NCBI GenBank assembly: GCA_963693315.1
Contig: OY856186.1
Span: 384,835,891-384,899,890, forward strand
Direction of reading: 5' to 3'
From: Diogma glabrata
Lineage: Eukaryota; Arthropoda; Insecta; Diptera; Cylindrotomidae
DNA length: 64,000 bases
This document shows, piece by piece, positions 1 to 11,002 of the stretch (position 1 is its first letter; the number at the start of each line of letters is the position of its first letter). The notes under the pieces were generated by a model, which worked only from the letters and a program-made list of their open reading frames with translations, ran no database searches and was not told where the DNA came from. A program made the position numbers and the translations under genes.

Positions 1-257
1 GGGCCCTTCGACAATCCTAATAGAACAGTTTAGCAGGCCGCGCACCTAGCGAGGTTATACAACCTTAACTAGCTTCAGCTTGTGGGTAAGAGAGAAAATT
101 CACCTGCCACCCCAGCACTAATAAATGGTGTGCGCGTAATTCGTAATATAGATCTCGGAAAACAAGAAAAAAGAGTGAAAAAGGGAGACCCTAACGGCCC
201 CCAACCACGAAGAAACCACGACAATCACGTCACCTTCTCATATATTTATTTCACTCG

Positions 258-378
258 CAGGCACCACACTCACTCACGCCTACCCACATACGTACACGCA
301 TATACCCATATACATATACACACATACCCACATACAAGCACACCCACACATCCATACATATATGTAAATACACAATAA
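258..378. repeat. CA/TA-rich low-complexity tract
   Basis: The stretch is made of short runs of CACAC, CATA and ATATAC. An open frame from 82 to 378 crosses it, but its translation is dominated by H/T/Y/I low-complexity residues and matches no family I know. I do not call it a gene. Bases 1–257 hold nothing I recognise. Confidence 0.6.
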
Positions 379-483
379 AATTAACTCACCCCATCATAGC
401 TCGTCTGGATTTCAATTTCTCATCTCCTTAGCACATGCTCAGCTCCTCATTATTGAACAGCCATTTAGAAATTGATAATGCTG

Positions 484-960
484 AATTATTTTCTTCCATG
501 GATTTTACAAATCAAGATGAATAATTTAAAAACTCGGTTGGTATATGTATAATGTTTTTTAATTTACAACATGGAGTATATATAATAAAATTGGATGTAA
601 TTTGTAATTAATTCCTACTGCATATGTTACTTATTTCGATACGTTTTAACAATTAGTAATTTGATCAAGATGAATCAACTCAAAATCGGTTGGCATACAT
701 ATATCTTTTTAATTTACAACAACCAGTTGAATGTAGATTGTAATAAAACGTAATTAATTTCCGCTGCATATGTAACTAACTTATTCTGATGCGTTTTAAC
801 ATATTGTAATTTTATCGGAAAGAATTAACTCAAATTTGGGAGGAATATATATCTTTTCGATATATAACATGGAGTATATTATATATATACAAACAATTGA
901 ATGTCAATTGTAATTAGTATTTACAGTATATACATATAGTATATTTTTTTCACGGCACAA
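484..960. repeat. degenerate tandem repeat, ~152-bp unit, about three copies
   Basis: Three diverged units share 'caagatgaat…ctcggttgg', 'ttaatttacaac', 'gtaattaatt' and 'tgcatatgtaac', with anchor words at about 512, 664 and 815, giving a period near 152 bp. No coding potential is visible. Confidence 0.7.
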
Positions 961-1412
961 ACATGTAGCATATTTTTTTCTAACTTGCAAGAATGAACCG
1001 TAATAACACATTAATTACTTTGGACTCACGAAACGAAAAAGTATTTCGCCATCGTCACTAATAAATTTACTTTAATTTTAATGTAACAAAAATGCAGTCG
1101 AAAATCGATTCATTATATTCGCGAGTGCAAAAAAATTTTCTCATGACAACTCATAAAGCAATTATAGACAGGAAAAAAAAATGGCACTAACCACGGCACA
1201 AACATATATTACATTTTTTTAACTTGCACGAATAAACCGTAATAACACATTAAGTACTTGGACTCACGAAACGAAAATTAATCTCGCCATCGTCACTAAT
1301 GAATTTACTTTCATTTTAATATAAGAAAAAATGAAGTCCAAAATGGATTCATTATATTCACGTGTGCAAAAAAAAAATTTGCATGACAACTCGTCAAACA
1401 AATATTAGACAG
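951..1412. repeat. two direct copies of a 241-bp unit
   Basis: Both copies start with CACGGCACAAACAT (951 and 1192) and run through 'cgtaataacacatta', 'ggactcacgaaacgaaaa', 'cgccatcgtcactaat' and 'gattcattatattc' to 'agacag' at 1412. They are roughly 85–90 percent alike by eye. Nothing in the unit looks coding. Confidence 0.8.
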
Positions 1413-1526
1413 CCCTTACATCTAGTCAGATTCATCTATTTATAGTTCACAAAGAACATCAAAAATCATCGATTTCTAGGTTGTCACTAACCATGAACAA
1501 TAAAACAAGTAAACAGACAACCACAG

Positions 1527-1590
1527 TTGCGGCTGGTCTCATGCATCATCCTAACAATTTGCGGCTGGTCTCATGCATCATCATAACAAA
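1527..1590. repeat. 32-bp tandem duplication
   Basis: The unit TTGCGGCTGGTCTCATGCAT… is present twice back to back (1527–1558 and 1559–1590), differing by one or two bases near the end, so it is a recent local duplication. Confidence 0.85.
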
Positions 1591-1595
1591 ATGAA

Positions 1596-2450
1596 AGTTT
1601 TTTCAAAATTCTAAAAATATGCCAAAAATCCAAACTTTTTCCAAAATTCTTAAAATATTGCAAAAATTAGAACAAAATCGAAAAAACAAACTTTTCAAAA
1701 TTCCAACAATTATAAAACAATCAAAAATTTAAACTTTTTCAAAATTCTCAAAATATTCCAAAAATCCAAATTCAGATCGAAGTAACTTTTTACAAAATTT
1801 TACAAAAAACTATTGCAAAAACTATAACAAAATCAAAACAACAAACATTTTTTCAAAACTCCAAAAATATCGCAAAAATTATAACAAAATCTAAAATACA
1901 AGCATTTTTCCAAATTCCAAAAATTACATTAAAATCAAAAATTTATACTTCTTCAAAATCTTAAAAATATTCCGAAAATTCTTACAAAAGCAAAAATTGA
2001 AAATTTTTTCAAAGTATTCCAAAGATTATAACAAAATCAAAGTTTGAAACTTTTTTCAGAATTCTAAAAATATTGCAAAAATTATAACAAAATCAAAAAT
2101 TGAAACTTTTTTCAAAATTCCAAAAATTAGACTAAATTCAAAGATTTAAACTTTTTCTAAATTCTAATAATATTCCAAAAATTCTTAAAAATTCAAACTT
2201 TTTTCAAAATTCCAAAAATTATAATACAATCAAAAATTTTAAATTTTTCTAAATTCTAAGAATATTCCAAACATTGTTACAAAATCAAAATTAAAACTTT
2301 TTTCAAAATTCTAAAAATATATATATATAAAATTCACAAATTCAAAAATTCTATTTTTTTCAGAAGTCTTAAAATATTGCAAAATTATAACAAGATCGAC
2401 GTTAAAACTTTTCCAAAATTCCTAACTTATTTAAAAAATTATAACAAATT
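1596..2450. repeat. A-rich minisatellite, ~43–60-bp degenerate unit
   Basis: About 850 bp repeats the pattern 'aaactttttTCAAAATTC', 'AAAAATATTgCAAAAATT', 'ATAACAAAATCAAAAATT'. Spacing of the 'actttttc' word varies between 43 and 60 bp. Strand composition is strongly skewed to A and C on the plus strand. Confidence 0.75.
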
Positions 2451-2470
2451 CAATTATTTCCATGTCCAAC

Positions 2471-2712
2471 TTCATGTTCAATAACATTTACGTCATACAA
2501 ACAGCTAAATTTTTTTTTCCAAAAAATTGGCTAATAAATAAATGAAATCATTTTTTGTCACACTTGACAATATTTTTTTGACAAACTTAATAATAATTTC
2601 ATGTTCATTACAGTTCATTTCATACAAATAACTAATTTTATTTTTTTCTAAAAAAAATAAATGAAAATCATTCTTTTGACACACTTGACAACATTTTTTT
2701 GACAACTTTCTA
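2471..2712. repeat. 127-bp tandem duplication
   Basis: TTCATGTTCAATAACATTTA at 2471 recurs, diverged, at 2598. Both units continue through 'catacaaa…taaatgaaatcattttt' and 'gacacacttgacaa'. The open frame on the minus strand here is only the shadow of the repeat. Confidence 0.75.
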
Positions 2713-3008
2713 ATGCAATAATCTAGTTTTTGATCTCACATACAAATCCTGACCATCAAGATCTCCACATTCTTTGTTCCCACTCATTTTCACTTAAAAT
2801 GAACGTTTTTTAAGGAAAAAATATGCAAGAAACAAGGAAAGATGTTTTGACACACATGGCGATCTTTTTGACTCACTTCCGGTACAGTTATCAAACAAAT
2901 TGACCTTTCGGACCTGCCCATTCAGTATACCTGTTTTTGAAATCCCTCCAGTGGTTATTTAGGTTTCGTGAGTAATGACCGACGGACGGCATACATTTTT
3001 TTTTGCTT

Positions 3009-3406
<398 letters not shown>

Positions 3407-3870
3407 GATATGAGGTATAACGGAATTTAGCGGCACTCTCACGGTCGCATTTTTTGACCTAGACCAAAAGTTTTTTCTGAGCGTGTTGCGGCAAACAATT
3501 TCTTGGATAAATTCGACAACTGGCTATATCCGGGTACAGGTTAAGAGTCTAGAGCCTTAAAACTGTCAAAAACAAAGCGTTATAACGGCCGTTTGGGGCA
3601 AAATATGTAAACAAAATTTATAAATATTAATTATTTGAACATATTTCTATCATTTTTTAAAAAGTCAGACATCTGCAATAAAAGGTTCTTTAGCTATCTG
3701 CAATAAACTGTGTGAAGTACAACGGCATTTAGCGGCACTTTCACGGTCGCATTTTTTCACTTACGCTAAAAATATTTTCTGGGTATGTTGCGGCAAACAA
3801 TTTCCTGAATATGTTTGACAATTGGCCATATCGGAGTACAGGTTAAGTGCCTAGAGCCCAAAAACTGTAT
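3407..3870. repeat. two ~158-bp direct repeats 300 bp apart
   Basis: The sequence from 3411 (tgaggtataacggaatttag, then CGGCACTCTCACGGTCGCAT) to 3568 recurs from 3711 to 3869 with about 80 percent identity, ending 'agagcc'. The right flank of the (TA)n copy at 47418 begins with the same 'acgatatgag…cggcact' words, so this belongs to the same dispersed family. Confidence 0.75.
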
Positions 3871-5394
3871 AAAATAATGTTTATTTTTAAAGTTTGTTTA
3901 ATACTTCTGTTTTTAATTAGTGTTTTTTATAAAGTAATCTGATAATTCCGATTCTAATTACACACATAACTGTCTGATCCCGAAATCTACCTATTTCTAG
4001 CGGATATACCTGCGCTCGGACTTTTTTAGAATCAGTTAGTCCTAAAACGTCGAGATATGCCAAAAAGAATGAGGGTAAGAATTTCAATTTTCAATTCAAT
4101 TCATTTCAATTTTCAAAGCTGAAGTAATAAATAAACTAGATATATATAATTTCATAAATGAATAAATAATTTTATAGATGAGTAAATTAATAAATATATA
4201 TAATGTTTTTATTTGGCTTTATTGAATTAAAAACATTTTTATTGTTTATAGCCAATTATTGTTTATTTTAATATTATTTACCCAATAAAAATAGGGTAAA
4301 TAATAATAAAATGAACAATAGTTGGCTATAAACAATAAAAAAATTTGGAATTAATAAATGGATATATAAAAGAATTTTTTAAAAATAAAAATTAAATAAA
4401 TAAATTTCATATAAATAAATAAATATAATAAATAAATAGTCAATTTTTAATAATTAAAAAATAAATGATTAAATAAACAAATAAATTTTATTAAATGATT
4501 AAATAATTTTAATAATGTATACATTTTTTTTGTACAGTGTGATTTGCAATTTTTTGTTTCTTTTGACGTAAATTTTGTTTTCTTCTTCTTTTTTGTATCA
4601 TTTCAAAAAGTTTTTTTTATTATAACGACTGGCAAGTTGCTCAATTTATAATTCATCAATCAATAATAAATATTAAAAATAATCAAAGAAATTCTTGTAG
4701 CAAGCCGCGATTTTCAATTCTCATACGTTCGTTCTTCTAGAATAAAGAGCAAAAAGTGGTGGTTGTCATCTCATCACTATTTTCGTTTCTCCTAGCTGTG
4801 TAACGACATTTTAAATTTTACTCTTAAACAAGAATATTCAAGAATATTCAATTTTGAAGTTTGGGTTCGAACAACGCAAAATGCTGATAAGTAATTCATT
4901 CCAGACGCATTGGCTGACAATTCTATTGGTGCATGCAGTTGCAAGGACATGGAAGCAATTAACATGAGTTTCGAAGCGGAGTATCCATCATATTATACTT
5001 ATAATGTAAGCGTTTGATTTATTTTATGTTTGTTTTTACATATAAGAGGCTATCGATATAAACACCGTCCGTTCTGTTCCTTGATGGAATAATAAACTCA
5101 GAGAGTTTTTTTCGTTCAACTTTTTTCCATTTTTGTTGTCTTTATTTTAAGTACATATGTACTTGTACGAGTGTACAGTACTGTCAGTTACGCGAATATA
5201 CTCAAAGTTGTTTTCAGTTAAAATGTATTACAAATACTGAGTTTTAAAGTTAAATTTAATAATTGTAATTCAAATTCAAAACTATGGGAAAAATAGATTT
5301 TTTCTTGGTAACATTTATAGTAAAATTTGTAAATGCAAGGCAAGCTAAATTTTATTGAACCAAAAAAGAATAACATACAACAAAAAAAATCGAT
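3871..5394. other. AT-rich DNA without recognised genes
   Basis: Apart from the hairpin at 4231–4346 I see no supported feature. A short exon-like stretch at 4949–5010 (ATG…, then GTAAGC) has no continuation that I can identify, so it is not annotated as a gene. Confidence 0.6.
4231..4346. repeat. long hairpin (MITE-like inverted repeat)
   Basis: Arms of about 53 bp (4231–4283 and 4294–4346) are inverted copies with a handful of mismatches around a 10-bp loop AATAAAAATA. The arms share TTATTGTTTATAGCCAA and its complement. A small fold-back element is the simplest reading; no coding sequence is present. Confidence 0.8.
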
Positions 5395-5690
5395 GTATCT
5401 ATGGCGCAACAGTTGGCTATTAAACTAATTTATTATTCGTATTCAACAATCGCTGCTACCGTTTACGTAACGCTTGGCAATATATTGATGTATTATTAAT
5501 ATTTTTACTAAACAATCGTTTGTAAATTAAGCGCAACAATTTTTTTTTATATTTGCATTATTGTACTTCATAAACAACCGCTTGTGACTTCAGCGCAACG
5601 ATTTGTATTATATTATATTATTGTTCTTGTTCAACAACCCTTGGTACCATTGGCGCAACGGCTGGTTGTTTTATTGAAATAATTTATATT
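5395..5690. repeat. degenerate tandem repeat, ~65–75-bp unit
   Basis: Four to five units share 'tcaacaaccgctt', 'GCGCAAC' (5403, about 5530, 5602, 5660) and 'attattgt'. Units are strongly diverged. Confidence 0.65.
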
Positions 5691-6280
5691 TTATTCACTA
5701 TGATTGGTTATTAAAGAACAAGCATGCAGTGCTGGATCAATTACAAATGACAAGGTGAGTGAAACATTTTAATTTTTAAATATAATAATTATAGTTGTTG
5801 TAGTGTGGGTGATGTTCTTGGTTTCTATGATTTTTGGGGTTCTCTTTTCTTTGCTCATTTGAATCTGTCTTCTTGTATTTTAATTTTTTTTTTTATCAAA
5901 GTCTTTTTTTCTTTTGCGTACAATTCAGCAATTGTGATGAGCTGAAGAGAGGCATAATCGAACTCACAGACTACACTAGTCGAAAATCACTAGTGTGATC
6001 ACAGATTACACTAGTCAACACCTCAAATGTTCCTGAAATTGATTCTATACACAAAAATACACTGTCTGCATCACAAGGTAAAAATCATTTTACTAGCATA
6101 TATTCAGCACAGTACAATCATTGTTAGTAATGCGGGGCATGTGGACATTTTGCAAGTTTGTGTTTGTTCAAACCAAGTTTTCAAGTATAACTCAAATAAA
6201 AGATTCAAATACACAAAGAGAATTTAAAGCAAATTGAAATACGGCTCGAGAGTTATAGCAAGCATTTTTAAAAGCGAGCT
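5691..6280. other. no recognised gene
   Basis: AT-rich. It includes a short direct repeat ('cacagactacactagtc' and 'cacagattacactagtc', 5965–6018) and nothing that looks coding. Confidence 0.6.
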
Positions 6281-6285
6281 ACTAC

Positions 6286-6550
6286 ACCTTTTTCAATTGT
6301 AATTCAGAAAGCGTCAATGTTAATTCAGAAAACCTCAATTGTAATTCAGAAAGCGTCAATTGTGATTCAGATTAGTCAATTGTAAGTCAGAAACCGTCAA
6401 TTGTAATTCAGATTAGTCAATTTTAATTCAGAAACGGCCAAATGTAATTCAGAAAACGTCAATTGTAATTCAGATTAGTGAATTGTAATTCAGAAAACGT
6501 CAGTTGTAATTCAGAAAACGTCAATTATAATTCAGAAAACGTCAATTGAT
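6286..6550 (+). repeat. left subterminal array, ~12 units of 20/21 bp
   Basis: The unit is TCAATTGTAATTCAG plus either a 6-base AAARCG-type spacer (21 bp in total) or the 5-base ATTAG spacer (20 bp). The first units are at 6301, 6322, 6343, 6364, 6384 and 6404, so the two unit lengths are interspersed. Such arrays are candidate transposase-binding sites; that function is inferred. Confidence 0.85.
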
Positions 6551-6689
6551 ATAAAGAAAAGCCGGTCAAGTGAAATAAAATTCGCTCGCTGAGGGTTCCG
6601 TGAATGTAGAAGAACAAACTGACAAAAATAATTTACATAAAGCTGTGTTGCAGAGTTTTTTATATTGCCAGACCATAGGCACATAACCT

Positions 6690-7025
6690 GACTGTTATCG
6701 GGTACAAGTGGTAACGTAACTGATTTGTTACAGTATTTTGGTCAGACAATAGGCGGTAAGGGTTACCGAACGAGAACCGTGTCGGTTACATTTCAATCTT
6801 CGTATGGTTATAATTTCAGTTACTTTTCAGTTGATTTTTGTAATTTGACGGGCACAATTACGTTATAATATTTCAGTTATTAGATGGTATTTGTGTCGGT
6901 TACGTTTTGGTTATGTTTGGTAATTTGACGGATATAATGGTGGTTATATTTCAGATATTAGATGATATTTTCGTCGGTTACATTATGGTAATTTTTTGTC
7001 ATTTGACCGACACAATTACACGTTG
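6690..7025. repeat. degenerate ~80–110-bp internal repeats
   Basis: The phrases 'tgtcggttac', 'taatttgacgg' and 'atttcagttattagatgatat' recur three times (about 6778, 6890 and 6970). They lie between the left array and the transposase and have no coding potential. Confidence 0.6.
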
Positions 7026-7046
7026 AACCAGTTACAATGAATTCTG

Positions 7047-7550
7047 ATGCGAACAACAAAACGAGCTGAATACGTACAATCCTTGAACAAGTACATACAG
7101 CAAGGGAAACAAGTTGTTTGGATGGATGAAACAAATTGTTATTTGTTTTTTCGTCGAACGAGAGGCCGTGCAAGAGTTGGGAAATGAACAGTACAACACC
7201 TTCCAGCATCAAAAGGTCATAACATTCATTTAATTGGAGCAATTTCAACTACAGGAATCGTATACATGGAACGCAGAAAGGGATCATTTGCTGCCCAGTT
7301 AGCAAACGATTGGGTAGTTGTTTTAATGCAAAAGTGGCAAGATGTGGGAAATCAACTGGAAGACTTTGTGATTGTTGTGGACAACGCACCTTGTCATTCA
7401 AAAGAGTGATCGATGGTACGCAAGCTTTTTTTTTGCGGTTAGAACCATATTCTCCGATGCTAAATCCCATTGAGAATATTTGGTCTAAAGGAAAATCGTA
7501 TGCCAAAAGCAACATTCGTGTTCCATACGTTGCAGGTCCTGGCGTAATGT
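7047..7550 (+). pseudogene. Tc1/mariner/IS630-type DDE transposase fragment
   Basis: In frame from ATG 7047 the translation has VVWMDETNCYLFFRR (first catalytic Asp) and, about 95 residues on, VIVVDNAPCH (second Asp). YSPMLNPIENIW, carrying the third acidic residue, is in a different frame at 7448–7480. These three motifs in order define the DDE_3/IS630–Tc1 transposase family. Stops at 7185 and 7407 and a frame change near the T-run at 7426 make it inactive, and the N-terminal DNA-binding domain is missing. The second Asp to third acidic residue distance is about 31 codons, shorter than the usual 34, as expected after small deletions. The cut-and-paste role follows from the family. Confidence 0.85.
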
Positions 7551-7796
7551 AAAAAATATTGATCTACTACTTGAAAGATATTATACATAGATCATGCAAC
7601 GAACACCATAACCGGGGGTGATCGCGCTCCTGCTATGCAACACTGTACAGTTCCCCAAGCTAGCGCCTTGTTAATGAATGACAAGCGGTCGGTCGATAAT
7701 TTATTTAAAAAAATACTAAGACATACTATGTATATACTTGGAACTTCATCTCAATTTTTCGCTATACTAAAATAAAATATAAAGTTAATAAAATGT

Positions 7797-8090
7797 GTTT
7801 TATTTCTGAATTACAATTAACGTTTTCTGAATTACAATTGACTAACCTGAATTACAATTGTCCCTTTCTGAATTACAATTGGCGTTTTCTGAATCAAAAT
7901 TGACGCTTTCTGAATTACAATTGACAAATCTGAATTACAATTGACTAATCTGAACTACAATTGACGCTTTCTGAATTTTAATTGTGGTTTTCTCAATTAA
8001 AATTGACGCTTTCTGAATAACAATTGACTAATCTGAATTACAATTGACTAATCTGAACTACAATTGACGCTTTCTGAATTACAATTGGAA
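7797..8090 (-). repeat. right subterminal array, ~14 units, inverted relative to the left
   Basis: Units read CTGAATTACAATTGA on the plus strand, the reverse complement of the left array, with the same alternation of 20- and 21-bp spacers (AATCTGAATT versus CGCTTTCTGAATT). Together the two arrays form long imperfect terminal inverted repeats of about 280 bp. Confidence 0.85.
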
Positions 8091-8115
8091 AAGGTGTAGT
8101 TACTCAAAAGCCGGG

Positions 8116-8640
8116 ATGTGGGATCATGTGTCGAAGTTGAATAACCATAGCAACATATTTATGTCGCGATTCAAACTTGCCAACAAGTATATTCTAATTG
8201 TCCTAGATAAGGCTAGCCAATTTATCATCCTTGAACCAATTAAGTGCGCCAATGCTGTGACAATAACTCAGTATTTAAAAAAAATGGAATGTTTTCTATG
8301 TTTGATGTTTCCAAAACTTTGTTCTTCGATAACGTTTATCAGTTTGAGCCAAACCTTCTTTGAGATCTACTCCAACGTTATGGTCTTTACCATATTTTTA
8401 CACCCAAATACTTATCACCAGCAAACGCTTCACATCAAGTCAACAGATATATAATTGCAGTTATCGGAGCTTATATGGCCGATGATCAGAATAAGTGAGA
8501 CAAATACATTTGTCAACTTGTTTCTCTTCTCATTACTTGGTATTTTTTCATCATATGGTCTCGCATGGAGCTGATTACAAGTGACTGAGTGACCTTAAAC
8601 CAGGTCAGGAGTCTTTTGTTTGAAATTTTAGACAAAGTGA
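8116..8640 (+). pseudogene. Ty3/gypsy-type integrase core remnant
   Basis: YILIVLDKASQFIILEPIK (about 8188–8240) has the shape of the integrase strand carrying the first catalytic Asp. After frame changes, the phrase VNRYIIAVIGAYMADDQNK at about 8434–8500 resembles the helix following the catalytic Glu. A stop at about 8496 and several frame shifts mean it cannot be functional. No LTR or primer-binding site is visible near it. It lies upstream of an RT remnant on the same strand (from 9130), the reverse of the usual gypsy order, so the two may come from different copies. Confidence 0.7.
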
Positions 8641-9129
8641 CGCTTCCAAACCTTTCAAGATAAACTGGCAAATAAACTAGCTTTAACCTAATAAGGAAAT
8701 AAAATTTGCAACCTACATTGTTAATATCTTGGTATCTATCACATCCATCAAAGACATTCCCTAGTTTTACCCTTTCATGGGAAGTTTCACATATATTATG
8801 TTCCGCTCAGATCCCGGTTTGAGATCTCTTTACTTTCGGGTCATGTAGGTCATTCCCACAATTGTAACGTTATCAACATTTCTTTGATTCTCGCAAATTT
8901 TATTCACTTTTCTAAATTCTTCAAATTATTCTCATATTAGGTTGACTACAACAATTTTAAATACAAGTTTTCCAAACCCAATGTATAAAACATCAATTTT
9001 AACTAATTTATTTAAATTTTTTGTAATAAATTAACTCCTCTTCGTCTGTCTGGGAAAAACGACAAATGTCGTTTAGCTATTGTATTTTGAGTAATAGAAT
9101 TGACCAAAGCCTGTCAGCAATAAAGAGAT

Positions 9130-9345
9130 CCATCTGTATCTCAAGCATATTTAACAATCAACACTCATAAAAGGCTCTATAAGTATACTCGTTTAACTTT
9201 TGGCGTTAAAATCTCTCCTTCAGTTTTCCAACGAAAATATAGATGTAATCTTAAAGGGATTAGAAAAACAGTCTTATATTTAGTTAATAGGTGCTGACTT
9301 ATTAGAATGCGATCAAATTCTGTTAAAAGTTTTGACCAGTACCTC
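9130..9345 (+). pseudogene. Ty3/gypsy RT remnant, part before the Harbinger insertion
   Basis: YTRLTFGVKISPSVFQ at 9184–9231 matches the conserved 'R-L-P-F-G…A-P…F-Q' RT box. ECDQILLKVLT (about 9308–9340) corresponds to the stretch after the catalytic YxDD motif, which is itself degraded. Coding similarity stops at 9345, where the inverted end of the Harbinger element starts. It seems to resume at 12080. Confidence 0.7.
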
Positions 9346-9655
9346 GATTCTGGTTCTATGAGAAAAAATGAAGTGGTATGGAGTTATTATTTTTCTCGAA
9401 TTTTGATTTCTCACTAAATAATTCCATTCCACTAATTGGTATTCTCGTTCTCTTTTCGAGATATAGTTTTTAGTACAAGTTCTAAATAGAACAAATTTTT
9501 GAAAATGGGATTCATCAGTCAGTTATTCACTTGTTTTTATTTGTGGATTTTCTATTGTATAAATAAATAAATAATAATTATATAAAAATAATAAATATAT
9601 ATATAATAATAAATACTGTATATGAATAAATACTGATAACATTCTAAAAAAGGAC

Positions 9656-11002
9656 ATGTCCTTAAGAATTCGTCTCATTATTACAAAACGAAAAAAGGAA
9701 AAATTAGTGTTTTTAAGACGTCGTCGTGAACTTCGTGATTGCAGTGATCCGTTTACTATTCCCGATGCCAGATTTCGTGAACTATTTAGATTTCCTAAGC
9801 ATTTGGCAAAATCTTTCATAGATGAAATCTCAGTGTATATGGATAAACGCCAAAAAATAAATGGACTTCCTTGTTTCTTGAGAATATTTATAGCAATTCG
9901 CTTTTATGCTACAGGTAAAATTTTATTTTAAATATGTTGAGAGTTAATAATAAGTTTTCTCATACTAGGGTCATACCAGCGAATTGTTGGCGATGGTTTC
10001 CTGCTCGCAATGAGCCAAATCTCCGTGAGTCGCTGTATTAAAGAGGTCAGCCACACCATAAATGACAAAGTGCTGGAGAAATGTGTATAATTTCCGCAAA
10101 CGAGTCTATTTAATGAATACAAAACAAGGTAAATGACGTCAAGTAATATTTATTCATATATGTTACTCATATTAAGATTGTTTATTTCAGATTTTATCAA
10201 GCATCTGGCTTCCCAGAGGTAATAGGATGCATTGACGGAACACACGTTACCATAAAAAAACCAAAATAGGAAATTGAGCATGTCTACGTGTGTCGGAAAG
10301 GTGGTCATTCAAAAAACATCCAAATTGTAAATATTTTTAAAAAAGTTTAAGTATCTAAATAATTTTATACATATTATACGTATATAATCTAACATTTTTC
10401 ATTCTATTTGTTTAAAGATATGTGACGCTAACCTATTAATATTGTCAGTTAATCCAAAGTTTGGTGGAACTGCTCATGACGCTTTTGTATGGAAATCCTC
10501 ACAGCTTCAACTACATTTGAATTTATTATATCAAAATGGCGAAAGAAATTTTTGTTTGTTAGGTAGGTAAAATAAACAAGCCTCAGTTGTACAATGACGA
10601 AATAATTAATTTAATCTTATAGGGGATAGTGGGTACCCACAACAACCGTGGTTAATGACGCCAATCCTCAATACAACTAATGAAAAGGAAGACAGATATA
10701 ATGTCGCGCATAAATCTACAAGAAATTGTATTGAAAGATGTATCGGGGTATTAAAAGGCCGGTTTCGTTGCCTCTCTAGAGAACGATTTTTATGCTACTC
10801 TCCATCGGAATGTGGTGTAATTGTAAATGCGTGTAGTGTTCTGCACAATATTTTTGTCAGAAACCGCATTTTAATAGATGACGTGGATATTTTAATAGAT
10901 GATGAACACTATGAAGTTCTTGATGTGCAGATAAAATTGTTAATGATAATGATAATTTTGTTAATTATTATTATTATTAGAAGCAGCAATCGCTGCCGCT
11001 AA
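9656..11002 (+). pseudogene. Harbinger transposase (HARBI1-like), five exons
   Basis: Reading through GT–AG introns (9915–9968, 10129–10190, 10327–10417, 10563–10622), all near 55–90 bp, gives a collinear DDE_Tnp_4 protein. FYATGSYQRIVGD is the N-terminal helical region, VIGCIDGTHV has the first Asp, GGTAHDAFVWKSS follows, LLGDSGYP has the second Asp and IERCIGVLKGRFRCL the Glu. Stops at 10088 and 10267 inactivate it. The start at 9656 is the first ATG in frame and may not be the original one. The last codons overlap the 3' end of the opposite gene. It would act in the nucleus with its Myb-like partner; that partnership is known for the family and inferred here. Confidence 0.88.

Larger units (their letters stand above)
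6281..8100 (+). mobile_element. Tc1/mariner/IS630-type element with arrayed inverted ends
   Basis: A 1.82-kb unit begins ACTACACCTTTTTC (6281) and ends with its inverse GAAAAGGTGTAGT (8100). Inside each end is an array of 20–21-bp repeats in mirrored orientation, and between them lies a decayed DDE transposase (7047–7550). The flanks suggest a TA target, with TA next to CTACACC on the left and after GGTGTAGT on the right, but the two ends differ by one base, so the duplication is not proved. The part at 6565–6690 recurs inverted at 54960–55085. Confidence 0.75.

Noticed and set aside
4949..5012. Possible first coding exon (ATG…AAT then GTAAGC)
   Set aside because: Very short, no recognisable protein and no second exon downstream.
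8116..9345. Ty1/copia element (integrase before RT)
   Set aside because: The RT box (R-L-T-F-G…S-V-F-Q) and integrase strand look gypsy-like, so the order alone is not enough for a copia call.
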